From an uncultured Slackia sp. (lineage in GTDB: Bacteria > Actinomycetota > Coriobacteriia > Coriobacteriales > Eggerthellaceae), in NCBI GenBank assembly GCA_900555495.1, contig USLD01000056.1, positions 1-8,354 on the forward strand: a DNA stretch of 8,354 nt, given 5' to 3'. The translations under genes and the position numbers were made by a program. Every line of letters begins with the position of its first letter. The stretch's first letter is position 1. Shown here piece by piece: positions 1 through 5,911 of the stretch. The notes under the pieces were generated by a model. The model had not been told where the DNA came from. It did not search any database and saw nothing but the letters and a program-made list of their open reading frames with translations.

Positions 1-145
1 GCCCGCGTGCGAATTTCTTCATCGTTGTAATGATCTTCTCCAGCCCGTCGGGGCTGTGCGCGTAATCGCGGATCACGACATAATCCGTCCCTGTCGGCAG
101 CACCTCGATGCGGCCCACAACCCCCTGGCAGGTGTTTAAGCCCTG
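1..145 (-). other. MurE-like C-terminal-domain fragment at the chimeric join
   Basis: Residues ~189-236 of the frame above carry GVVGRIEVLPTG (196-207) and VVIRDYAHSPDGLEKI (211-226). The VxGRxE and DYAHxPDxLE motifs are characteristic of Mur ligases of the MurE type (UDP-MurNAc-tripeptide synthetase), at the start of the C-terminal domain that holds the amino-acid-adding site. No cold-shock or RNB family member carries them. The segment has no MurE N-terminal or central ATP-binding domain, so by itself it cannot be a ligase. The switch lies around codons 185-191 (roughly bases 137-157), where the run SLEQAAQGL could plausibly belong to either family. Codons TTA, ACA (twice), ATT, TAT and AAA here look somewhat AT-richer than in the neighbouring genes, but the segment is too short to judge its origin. 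Confidence 0.8.
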
Positions 146-709
146 CGCCGCCTGTTCGAGCGATGCGGCCGAAAAACGCGTCTCGAGCTTATGGCGCGCC
201 ACGATCAGCTCGACGTCGATGCCGGCGTCTCCCGCATGGCCCAAAACCTCTTCGACCACGCCCTGTGCGGGCTCGTGCCGCGACGGATACGCCGTCATGC
301 GCACGCGCACGATATCGCCGTCCTGCACATGGGGCGCGTCGCGGCGCAGGGTGAAGACGTCGTGCCTGATACGCGGGTCTTCGGGAACGACCACGCCGAA
401 CGGGTCGGCCACCTCGTAGCGTCCCACGATGAATTCGTGTGCGCGCGAAAGCACCCGCACCACGCGTGCGGGCGGCTTCTCCGAACTGCGTATGCTTTCC
501 TTATGCGAGCTACGCGATGACGAACCCACGCGCGCGACCTCCACAAGGTCGCCGTCGAATGCGTCGGCCGTCTTCGATGCGGGGATGTAGAACTCGCCTT
601 CCGCCGTCTGCACGAAGCCGTAGCCCGCGCCGCACAACTCGAGCACGCCGCGCGGATGAGCGCGCGGCATGCGTCTGGTGTTCGATTTGCGCGATCTGGA
701 TCGAGGCAT
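1..709 (-). CDS. rnr: RNase R N-terminal part, joined in frame to a MurE-like fragment (partial, chimeric)
   Basis: The reading frame opens at ATG 707-709 and stays open to the left edge (236 residues, no stop). Residues ~20-185 read as the N-terminal RNA-binding part of RNase R/VacB, a processive 3'-5' exoribonuclease. A first cold-shock-like domain lies at ~20-60 (GYGFVQTAEGEFYIP at 29-43). After a Ser-rich linker, a second lies at ~95-170 (DPFGVVVPEDPRI, DGDIVRVRMTAYP, then GVVEEVLG and DAGIDVELIV, the classical RNase R lead-in to the catalytic domain). The helix-turn-helix seen before these domains in E. coli RNase R is absent. The catalytic RNB domain, with its DARDxDDA motif, should come next but does not appear. 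From about residue 189 the protein matches the start of the MurE ligase C-terminal domain. The start is supported by the GGGGAGG Shine-Dalgarno at 714-720. The gene lies downstream of the S41 homologue, as is common in this ftsEX-ctp-rnr neighbourhood. The RNase R call for residues 20-185 is firm. Whether the fused gene exists in the organism is doubtful. Confidence 0.85.
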   Translation of the reverse strand, partial: MPRSRSRKSNTRRMPRAHPRGVLELCGAGYGFVQTAEGEFYIPASKTADAFDGDLVEVARVGSSSRSSHKESIRSSEKPPARVVRVLSRAHEFIVGRYEVADPFGVVVPEDPRIRHDVFTLRRDAPHVQDGDIVRVRMTAYPSRHEPAQGVVEEVLGHAGDAGIDVELIVARHKLETRFSAASLEQAAQGLNTCQGVVGRIEVLPTGTDYVVIRDYAHSPDGLEKIITTMKKFARG

Positions 710-713
710 GAAG

Positions 714-720
714 CCTCCCC
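714..720 (-). promoter_or_regulatory. Shine-Dalgarno of the rnr start
   Basis: Minus-strand GGGGAGG lies 4 nt before ATG 707-709. It fixes this ATG as the start rather than the internal Met14 or the out-of-frame ATG further upstream. Confidence 0.75.
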
Positions 721-732
721 TCTCATGAAACA

Positions 733-765
733 GCGCGCACCCCGAAACGATATCGGAGTGCGCGC
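733..765 (-). terminator. Strong hairpin between the S41 homologue and rnr (terminator or attenuator)
   Basis: The left arm is 733-745 and the right arm 753-765, giving a 13-bp stem with a 7-nt loop. On the minus strand the one non-Watson-Crick position (741/757) is a G-U pair, while on the plus strand it is a C-A mismatch, so the element is best read as minus-strand RNA. The stem is followed by TGTTTC, a weak U-tract, so it may be a partial terminator or a processing/stability element that lets some transcription pass into rnr. It begins 15 nt after the stop of the S41 gene. Confidence 0.6.
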
Positions 766-779
766 GATGAAACGAAACG

Positions 780-2030
780 CTATGCTGCCAGGGAAGCCGC
801 CGTCTCGACGGCGAAATCCTTTTGATTGTCGGTCGAAGACCCCTCGCGCACCGTCACGGTGACGTCGGGAGCAACGCCGACCTTGTCGATGGGATAACCG
901 CTCGGGCTGACATAGCGGGCCGCCGTATAACGCAAGGCGCCGCCGAAAGACAACGGCTTGGTCACCTGCACCGATCCTTTGCCCATAGTGGCCGTTCCGG
1001 CGACCGTAGCCCGGTCGGTGTCGCGCAGCGCAGCCGCAAGGACCTCCGCCGCACCTGCCGTATTTCCGTTGACCAGCACCACAAGCGGCGCATCGGTGGC
1101 GGCATCGCCCGAAGCCTGCTTCGTCGTCTTGGCATCGAGCGTATCGATTTCGACCACGACGCCGCTGCGGATGAACAGCGAAGCGACCTCGACCGCCTTG
1201 GTCAGATAGCCGCCCGGATTGTCGCGCAAGTCAAGCACGAACGACAGGGCCCCGTCGGCCGTCAAATCGTCGACGGCGCTGCGCACGAGGGCGTCGGAGT
1301 TCTGCGTGAACTGCTTGAGCGCGATATAGCCGACCGTGCCGATCCGTTGCGTGGTGACGTTGGGCTCCTTGTAATCGGAGCACACGAGCGTCGTTGTGAA
1401 CTCGGTGTCCTCCCCGCCCTCGGTAGCCGAAGGGCGAAGCCACGTAACCACGGTCGAATCGGGCTCGCGCTGAACGGCATTGATGGCTTCGGTCGCCGTC
1501 CAGTCCTGCGAACGGTCGCCGTCGATGGCGACGACGATGTCGCCCTGGCGCACGCCCGCTTCGGCGGCCGAAGAGCCCTCGAACACGTCGAGCGCATAGG
1601 CGCGGCCGTTCTCTTCCGAGAAGAAGACGCCTACACCGGGGTATTCGTCGGCAGAGACGTCGACGAATGCCGTATAGCGCGTGCTATCGAAATAGCGCGC
1701 ATAGGCGTCGTCGGTAGTCTTCAAGAAAGCGTCGAGCACAGACCGCGTCGCCGCCTCTGCATCGTAGGTATCGAGGCTGCTGGCGAGCAGCAGGCTCTCC
1801 ACTTCGTCGAGACGCGAGGACACTTCGGCCATATCCTGCAGCGTATTTTGGGCGCTTTTCTTACTATCCTCAGGCACGACGAAGCCGACCCGCTCCATCA
1901 GGTCGGCATTGCCGCGCACGAAGAATCCCGCGCAGAAGATCAGGCACGCGCCGATGCACAGAAGCAAGATCTTGAGCAGCTTCGAGTTGCGTGCGCCCGT
2001 CTCGATATGCCTGCTTTTCATGTTGCGCAT
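780..2030 (-). CDS. S41-family (C-terminal processing) peptidase homologue, catalytic Ser replaced by Gly
   Basis: This 416-residue protein has the layout of a membrane-anchored CtpA/CtpB/Prc-type protease. A short basic N-terminus precedes one hydrophobic anchor at ~18-38. A helical stretch follows (~57-85), then a PDZ domain at ~121-200 (GVGVFF at 132, RQGDIVVAIDG at 161) and the S41 core with LDLRDNPGG (266-274), VLVNGNTAG (318-326) and MGKGSVQ (349-355). The bulk should lie outside the membrane. In the family the catalytic pair is Ser and Lys, 25 residues apart, with Gln four residues after Lys. Here Lys351 and Gln355 are present, but the serine position is Gly326 (NTAGAAE against the usual xTASAxE), so the protein is predicted to lack peptidase activity. 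The stop is TAG. Start at Met1 or Met4 is uncertain because no strong Shine-Dalgarno is seen. It follows ftsX by only 10 nt, so it is probably co-expressed with FtsEX and may act in cell-wall hydrolase control, perhaps as a binding scaffold (inference). The family assignment is firm. Confidence 0.93.
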   Translation of the reverse strand: MRNMKSRHIETGARNSKLLKILLLCIGACLIFCAGFFVRGNADLMERVGFVVPEDSKKSAQNTLQDMAEVSSRLDEVESLLLASSLDTYDAEAATRSVLDAFLKTTDDAYARYFDSTRYTAFVDVSADEYPGVGVFFSEENGRAYALDVFEGSSAAEAGVRQGDIVVAIDGDRSQDWTATEAINAVQREPDSTVVTWLRPSATEGGEDTEFTTTLVCSDYKEPNVTTQRIGTVGYIALKQFTQNSDALVRSAVDDLTADGALSFVLDLRDNPGGYLTKAVEVASLFIRSGVVVEIDTLDAKTTKQASGDAATDAPLVVLVNGNTAGAAEVLAAALRDTDRATVAGTATMGKGSVQVTKPLSFGGALRYTAARYVSPSGYPIDKVGVAPDVTVTVREGSSTDNQKDFAVETAASLAA

Positions 2031-2040
2031 GGCGCGTTCT

Positions 2041-2952
2041 CTACACCTTCAGGTAGCGGCGCATGGCCAGAAGCGAACCGATTGCCGCAATGACCAGTCC
2101 GAATACGAACATAAGGCCGTAGATGCCCACATACACGGTGCCCGGAAGCTCGATCGGAAGCCACATGAGCGCATCGGAAACCTGCGGCAGCGCGAAGCGG
2201 CGCAAAAGCTCGATGGCACCGACGGCGAGGGCGGAGCCGATGACCGCATGCACCGCGCCCTCCATCAGGAAGGGCCCGCGAATAAAGCCGTTCGATGCGC
2301 CGACGAGGCGCATGATCGAAATCTCCTTGCGGCGGGCCAGGATGGCAAGGCGGATGGTGGTGTTGATGAACACCAACGCGATGAAGATCAGCAGCGCGAT
2401 CAGGGCCACGCCGATATAGCGGATATAGCTCGTCAGGCTGAACAGGCGGTCGACGCTGTCCTCGCCGTATTTCACGCTATCGGAGGGATCTTCCGGGTTG
2501 TCGCAAATCTCCTTGAACGCAGGGTCGGCGGCGAGCTGGCCGGCGATGGTCTCGACCATCTGGGGGTCGGACAACTCGATATCGATCGATGCCGGCAACG
2601 GATTGGTGCCGTCGAGCTGATCGACGATGTCGGTGGAGCTCATCGAATTCTGGAAGTTCTCGAGCGCCTGTTCCTTCGTCGTAAAGCCGACGCTTGCCAC
2701 GCCCGCTGTGTTCTCGAGGTCCTTCATCACCTCGTCGATCGAAGACTGCATAGCATCGTCGTCGATGTAGGCGGTGATGGAAACCTTGTCTTCGACCGAG
2801 GACACGGTGTTGTTGATGATGGCGCCGCCGACCAAAAAGATTCCGATGATGAGCAACGAAAGGAAGATCGTGACGATCGAACCGAGCGCGGTACTGAGAT
2901 TGCGCGTGAATCCGGTGAGGGATTCTTTGAAGAAGTAGATAAGGCTAGACAT
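2041..2952 (-). CDS. ftsX: Cell division protein FtsX, ABC-type permease subunit
   Basis: FtsX is the membrane half of the FtsEX complex, which uses ATP hydrolysis on FtsE to switch on peptidoglycan hydrolases outside the cell at the septum. The 303-residue protein has the typical four-helix layout. TM1 is at ~22-46, followed by a large extracytoplasmic loop (~47-176) that is the expected docking site for hydrolases or their activators. TM2 is at ~177-202, TM3 ~230-250 and TM4 ~272-295. The conserved cytoplasmic stretch RRKEISIMRLVGASNGFIRG (207-226), followed by PFLMEG, is diagnostic of the family. ATG 2950-2952 overlaps the end of ftsE by 8 nt (ATGTCTAG), a translational-coupling arrangement. 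A G-rich run (AGGGGGG) lies about 12 nt upstream. The stop is TAG. Length and topology are normal for Gram-positive FtsX and nothing seems broken. Confidence 0.97.
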   Translation of the reverse strand: MSSLIYFFKESLTGFTRNLSTALGSIVTIFLSLLIIGIFLVGGAIINNTVSSVEDKVSITAYIDDDAMQSSIDEVMKDLENTAGVASVGFTTKEQALENFQNSMSSTDIVDQLDGTNPLPASIDIELSDPQMVETIAGQLAADPAFKEICDNPEDPSDSVKYGEDSVDRLFSLTSYIRYIGVALIALLIFIALVFINTTIRLAILARRKEISIMRLVGASNGFIRGPFLMEGAVHAVIGSALAVGAIELLRRFALPQVSDALMWLPIELPGTVYVGIYGLMFVFGLVIAAIGSLLAMRRYLKV

Positions 2953-3955
2953 CGAAGCCGTACACCCCCCTATCCTGGTCGCGGGTCAGCTGACCGCTGT
3001 CGAGAGCGATAACGCGACGACGCATGTTGTCGACCATCTCGCGGTCGTGCGTCGCCACGAGCACGGTCGTGCCCGTACGGTTGATGCGCTCCAGCAGGTC
3101 CATGATGCCGCGAGACGTCTGCGGATCGAGGTTGCCGGTAGGCTCGTCGCATACCAGCAGCGGAGGACGGTTCACGATGGCGCGGGCGATGGAGACGCGC
3201 TGCTGCTCGCCGCCCGAAAGCTGGTCGGGACGCTTATTGAGCTTATCCTGCAGACCGACGAGACGCAAAACCTCGGGAACCTGGGTCTTGATGACGTGAC
3301 GGCTCTTGCCGATGACCTCGAGCGCGAAGGCGACGTTCTCGAAGACGGTCTTGTTCGGCAACAGCTTGAAGTCCTGGAAGACGCAGCCGATATTGCGACG
3401 CAGATACGGGACGCGCCAGTTGCGCATCGTGGACAAATCTTCGCCGGCGATGTAGATATGACCGTCGGTCGGCTTGAGCTCTCGCGTGATCAATTTGATG
3501 AACGTCGATTTGCCGGAACCGGAATGGCCCACCAGAAAGACGAACTCGCCCGCATAGATCTGCAAGGAAATGTCATGCAGCGAAGGCTTGTTCGGCTGGG
3601 CAGGATAGACCTTGGTCACATGGTCGAACGTGATGACGGGAGCGCCGACGGGCTGCTGCTGCACGTCATCGACGGACAGCGTAGGCAGCGAGGCGGAAAG
3701 ATCAGGCAGAACGCCGGTCTGAGCGGGGCGCTTCTGCTGCGCGCCGTGCGCAGGGGCGGCGTGACTCGCCACTGCGGGCATGGCGCCGGTAGCCTGAGGC
3801 TGAGGCGCTTGGTCTGCGCCCTGGATGGCCGGCGCAGGAGGCCTGGATGCAGCATCGTGGGCAGGAGCCGCATGGCGGCCCTGCGGCGCGAAAGACGCCG
3901 TATCGGCATCCGTCGCATCATAGACGCGACGCTGCGCATCGTTCGTGTTCGTCAC
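2945..3955 (-). CDS. ftsE: Cell division ATP-binding protein FtsE with long N-terminal extension
   Basis: FtsE is the cytoplasmic ABC ATPase that drives FtsX. The ATPase domain begins near residue 107 (VITFDHVTKVYP). It holds Walker A GHSGSGKST (143-151), the Q-loop glutamine in VFQDF (Q194), signature LSGGEQQR (246-253), Walker B LLVCDEPTGNLD (266-277) and the H-loop His303, so it should be active. The 229 or so residues from there to the C-terminus match a normal full-length FtsE. The preceding ~105 residues are extra: rich in Ala, Pro, Gln and His, with a repeated HAAPAH (28-33 and 65-70), probably disordered. The start is GTG 3953-3955 behind a well-spaced GGAG, and no ATG or GTG start lies near the domain boundary, which argues that the extension is translated. 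The gene overlaps ftsX by 8 nt and ends in TAG. The extension's function is unknown to me. Confidence 0.96.
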   Translation of the reverse strand: MTNTNDAQRRVYDATDADTASFAPQGRHAAPAHDAASRPPAPAIQGADQAPQPQATGAMPAVASHAAPAHGAQQKRPAQTGVLPDLSASLPTLSVDDVQQQPVGAPVITFDHVTKVYPAQPNKPSLHDISLQIYAGEFVFLVGHSGSGKSTFIKLITRELKPTDGHIYIAGEDLSTMRNWRVPYLRRNIGCVFQDFKLLPNKTVFENVAFALEVIGKSRHVIKTQVPEVLRLVGLQDKLNKRPDQLSGGEQQRVSIARAIVNRPPLLVCDEPTGNLDPQTSRGIMDLLERINRTGTTVLVATHDREMVDNMRRRVIALDSGQLTRDQDRGVYGFDV

Positions 3956-3961
3956 AGAATG

Positions 3962-3965
3962 CTCC
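3962..3965 (-). promoter_or_regulatory. Shine-Dalgarno deciding the GTG start of ftsE
   Basis: Minus-strand GGAG lies 6 nt before GTG 3953-3955. It is the reason for accepting the upstream GTG and therefore the long N-terminal extension of FtsE. Confidence 0.65.
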
Positions 3966-3998
3966 GTTCAAATCGTGATTACTGGACTCAACCAACCT

Positions 3999-4004
3999 AT
4001 TTTA
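3999..4004 (-). promoter_or_regulatory. Possible -10 element upstream of ftsE
   Basis: Minus-strand TAAAAT lies about 45 bases before the ftsE start, directly after the hairpin region. I find no convincing -35 hexamer at 16-18 nt, so this is only a candidate. It sits in the one gap large enough (3956-4096) to hold a promoter for the ftsEX operon. Confidence 0.25.
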
Positions 4005-4011
4005 ACAAGGA

Positions 4012-4031
4012 CGCCGCACTGACGTGCGGCG
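4012..4031 (-). terminator. GC-rich hairpin downstream of the transketolase genes (probable terminator)
   Basis: CGCCGCAC (4012-4019) and GTGCGGCG (4024-4031) form a perfect 8-bp stem with a 4-nt loop. On the minus strand it is followed by TCCTTGTTAAAAT, a modest T-rich tail. It lies 66 nt after the transketolase C-subunit stop and before ftsE, where a terminator is expected. The weak U-run keeps confidence moderate. Confidence 0.55.
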
Positions 4032-4044
4032 GTCACAGAATGTT

Positions 4045-4072
4045 CATCGAGGCCCCAACAGGAGCCCCGATG
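4045..4072 (-). terminator. Second hairpin after the transketolase stop (tandem terminator or 3'-end stabiliser)
   Basis: Arms 4045-4056 and 4061-4072 form a 12-bp stem with a 4-nt loop (TGTT on the minus strand). As minus-strand RNA the stem is continuous, with two G-U pairs. As plus-strand RNA the same positions are A-C mismatches, so the minus reading is favoured. There is no U-tract directly after it. It probably works together with the 4012-4031 hairpin or protects the 3' end of the transcript. Confidence 0.5.
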
Positions 4073-4096
4073 ATGTACATATATCCAGGTCAGAGC

Positions 4097-5044
4097 CTAG
4101 TTGTTCTTTTTCGCGATAGCCGCCTCGGCAGCCTCGACGATAGCTTGGGCGTCGAGTTCGAACTCGCGCATGAGCTCGGCCATCTCGCCCGACGTGCCGA
4201 AGCAGTCGCGCATGCCGACACGAACCAGCGGAGCGGGCAGGTTCTCGGCCAGCGTTTCGGCCACGGCGCCGCCCAAGCCGCCGATCACGGAATGCTCTTC
4301 GGCCGTCACGATGCAACCGGTCTTGCGAACCGACGCGAGGATACGCTCCTCGTCAAGGGGCTTGATCGAGAACGCGTCGATGACCTCGGCGGAAATGCCG
4401 CGTTCCGCCAACGCGTCGGCAGCCTTGAGGGCTTCGTCGATTTCGACGCCGCATGCGGCGATCGTGACGTCGGAGCCTTCGCGCAGCACGTTCGCACGGC
4501 CGAGCTCCAGCTTGACGTCGGCGTCGTAGACGCACGGAACCGAAGCACGGCCCATGCGCACATACACCGGACCGGGGGTTTCGGCGGCCAACTTGATGGC
4601 AGCCTTCGCCGAAGCGTAATCGGCGGGAACCAGCACGCGCATGTTGGGCAGGACGCGCATCAGGGCGATGTCCTCGACCATCTGGTGGCTGCCGCCGTCA
4701 GGGCCGACGGAGACGCCCGCATGCGTCGGGGCGATCTTCACGTCGAGGTTGGCGTAACACACGGTGTTGCGGATCTGGTCGTAGACGCGGCCCGTGCCGA
4801 AAACGGCGAAAGAACCGGTGAATGCCACATGGCCCGTCAAAGCGAGGCCCGCAGCGACGCCGACCATATCCTGCTCGGCGATACCCACGTTGAAAAGACG
4901 CTCGGGATATGCGTCACCGAGCTTTTTGGTAGTGGTGGAACCGGAGAGGTCGGCCTCGACGGCGACGACCGGCTTGCCTTCTTCAACCAGTTCGACCAAC
5001 GTCTCGCCGAACGCAGCGCGCGTGGCCTTCTTCTCGTTAGCCAT
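4097..5044 (-). CDS. tkt: Transketolase, C-terminal subunit
   Basis: This 315-residue protein is the second half of a split transketolase, the thiamine-diphosphate enzyme that moves two-carbon ketol units between sugars in the non-oxidative pentose phosphate pathway. It has the pyrimidine-binding domain (~5-170) with the Glu that activates the cofactor in NVGIAEQDM (Glu57). Then come TGSFAVFGTGRVYDQIR (76-92) and THAGVSVGPDGGSHQ (107-121), characteristic of transketolase rather than DXP synthase, and the C-terminal domain (~185-315) with AEEHSVIGGLGGAV (248-261). It should pair with the neighbouring N-terminal subunit to form the active site. ATG 5042-5044 overlaps the upstream gene by 8 nt (ATGGCTAA) and has a strong AAGGAGG at 5051-5057. 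The stop is TAG. Split transketolases are well known in Actinomycetota, Bacillota and archaea, so this is normal rather than a broken gene. Confidence 0.95.
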   Translation of the reverse strand: MANEKKATRAAFGETLVELVEEGKPVVAVEADLSGSTTTKKLGDAYPERLFNVGIAEQDMVGVAAGLALTGHVAFTGSFAVFGTGRVYDQIRNTVCYANLDVKIAPTHAGVSVGPDGGSHQMVEDIALMRVLPNMRVLVPADYASAKAAIKLAAETPGPVYVRMGRASVPCVYDADVKLELGRANVLREGSDVTIAACGVEIDEALKAADALAERGISAEVIDAFSIKPLDEERILASVRKTGCIVTAEEHSVIGGLGGAVAETLAENLPAPLVRVGMRDCFGTSGEMAELMREFELDAQAIVEAAEAAIAKKNN

Positions 5045-5873
5045 GCAGGGCCTCCTTCTGAGTCAGTTCGTCGATAGCCTGTTCGGTCTGCTCGGCATTG
5101 GGAGCCTTGCCATGCCAGCCGGCCTGGCCCTCCATGAAGGAAACGCCCTTGCCCTTGACGGTTTCGGCAACGATGACCTTGGGCTTGCCGCAGCGGGAAG
5201 CCTTCGCGGAAGCCAGCGTGTCGAGCACGGCCTCCATGTCGTTGCCGTCGCAGGTATAGACCTGCCAGCCGAACGCCTCGAACTTCGCAACGAGGCTCGA
5301 AAGGGAGCACACATCCTCGACGGCGCCGTCGATCTGCAGATGATTATGGTCGACGATCGCAACCAGGTTGTCCAGATTGCGATGGGCGGCGAACATGGCC
5401 GCCTCCCAGACCTGGCCCTCCTGGCACTCGCCGTCGCCCATGAGGGTGAAGACGGTGGCGTCGTCGCCCTCGAGCTTCATGCCACAGGCCATGCCGGAAG
5501 AGATGGACAGGCCCTGGCCCAAAGAGCCGGTCGAAGCCTCGACGCCGGGAAGCTTGCGGCAGTCGGGATGGCCCTGCAGGCGGCTATGCAGCTTGCGCAG
5601 CGTAGTCAGCTCGTCTTTGGGGAAATAGCCCGCCTCGGCGAGCGTGGCATAAAGAACGGGCGCGGCATGGCCCTTCGAGAGCAGGAAGCGGTCGCGGCCG
5701 GCCTTGGCCGGGTCGCCGGGGTCATGCTCGAGCACGCCGCCGAAGTACAGCGCGCACAGAATCTCGGCGGACGAGAGCGATCCGCCGGGATGCCCGCTGC
5801 CCGCTTCGGCCACCATATTGACGATATCGACGCGGATATCGTTGGCCTTGCCTTTCAAATCTTGCAGGTTCAC
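5037..5873 (-). CDS. tkt: Transketolase, N-terminal (thiamine diphosphate-binding) subunit
   Basis: This 278-residue first half of a split transketolase supplies the diphosphate-binding domain. Visible motifs are GSGHPGGSLS (25-34), SKGHAAPVLY (66-75), GSLGQGLS (116-123), the cofactor/Mg motif GDGECQEGQ (146-154) with the paired Asn177 in VDHN, and KGKGVSFME (240-248). The protein ends where the family's first domain ends, and the rest is encoded by the overlapping downstream gene. Translation probably starts at GTG 5871-5873, because GGAAGGA lies 6 nt upstream, and the product starts with the expected helix leading into GSGHPGG. It lies 38 nt after prfB with no terminator visible between, so it may be read through from secA-prfB. 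The stop is TAA. No key residue appears to be missing. Confidence 0.95.
   Translation of the reverse strand: MNLQDLKGKANDIRVDIVNMVAEAGSGHPGGSLSSAEILCALYFGGVLEHDPGDPAKAGRDRFLLSKGHAAPVLYATLAEAGYFPKDELTTLRKLHSRLQGHPDCRKLPGVEASTGSLGQGLSISSGMACGMKLEGDDATVFTLMGDGECQEGQVWEAAMFAAHRNLDNLVAIVDHNHLQIDGAVEDVCSLSSLVAKFEAFGWQVYTCDGNDMEAVLDTLASAKASRCGKPKVIVAETVKGKGVSFMEGQAGWHGKAPNAEQTEQAIDELTQKEALHG
5051..5057 (-). promoter_or_regulatory. Shine-Dalgarno of the transketolase C-subunit gene
   Basis: Minus-strand AAGGAGG lies 6 nt before ATG 5042-5044, inside the last codons of the N-subunit gene. With the 8-nt overlap it points to coupled, near-stoichiometric translation of the two subunits. Confidence 0.75.
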
Positions 5874-5879
5874 GTCGTT

Positions 5880-5886
5880 TCCTTCC
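5880..5886 (-). promoter_or_regulatory. Shine-Dalgarno deciding the GTG start of the transketolase N-subunit
   Basis: Minus-strand GGAAGGA is followed after 6 nt by GTG 5871-5873. It selects this GTG over the internal Met20. Confidence 0.65.
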
Positions 5887-5911
5887 GATGGTGCGACAAT
5901 CGATACCTTGG

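Noticed and set aside
295..726. Minus-strand frame of 143 codons starting at 724-726
   Set aside because: It is a frame shadow of the RNase R reading frame: Arg/Ser/Cys-rich and without family motifs. The true frame starts at 709 with a better Shine-Dalgarno and gives clear cold-shock domains.
3951..4042. 11-base direct repeat gtcacagaatg at 3951-3961 and 4032-4042
   Set aside because: An 11-mer repeated somewhere in a window this size is expected by chance. One copy merely spans the ftsE start, and no further copies or symmetry suggest an operator or attachment site.
4097..5044. DXP synthase or pyruvate dehydrogenase beta subunit instead of transketolase
   Set aside because: The C-terminal protein resembles these families in general fold, but the partner gene has the transketolase motifs GSGHPGGSLS and SKGHAAPVLY, and this subunit has THAGVSVGPDGGSHQ.
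3047..5077. Very long open frame on the plus strand (676 codons), and others at 822-2093, 4794-5936 and 6224-7027
   Set aside because: They lie antisense to well-identified genes (FtsE, transketolase, S41, RF2). Their proteins are Arg/His/Asp-rich without recognisable domains, which is the usual mirror of GC-rich codon bias.
4097..5873. Transketolase as a pseudogene broken by a frameshift
   Set aside because: The break falls exactly at the domain border, with an 8-nt overlap and a strong Shine-Dalgarno for the second gene, and all cofactor motifs are intact. It is a normal two-subunit transketolase.
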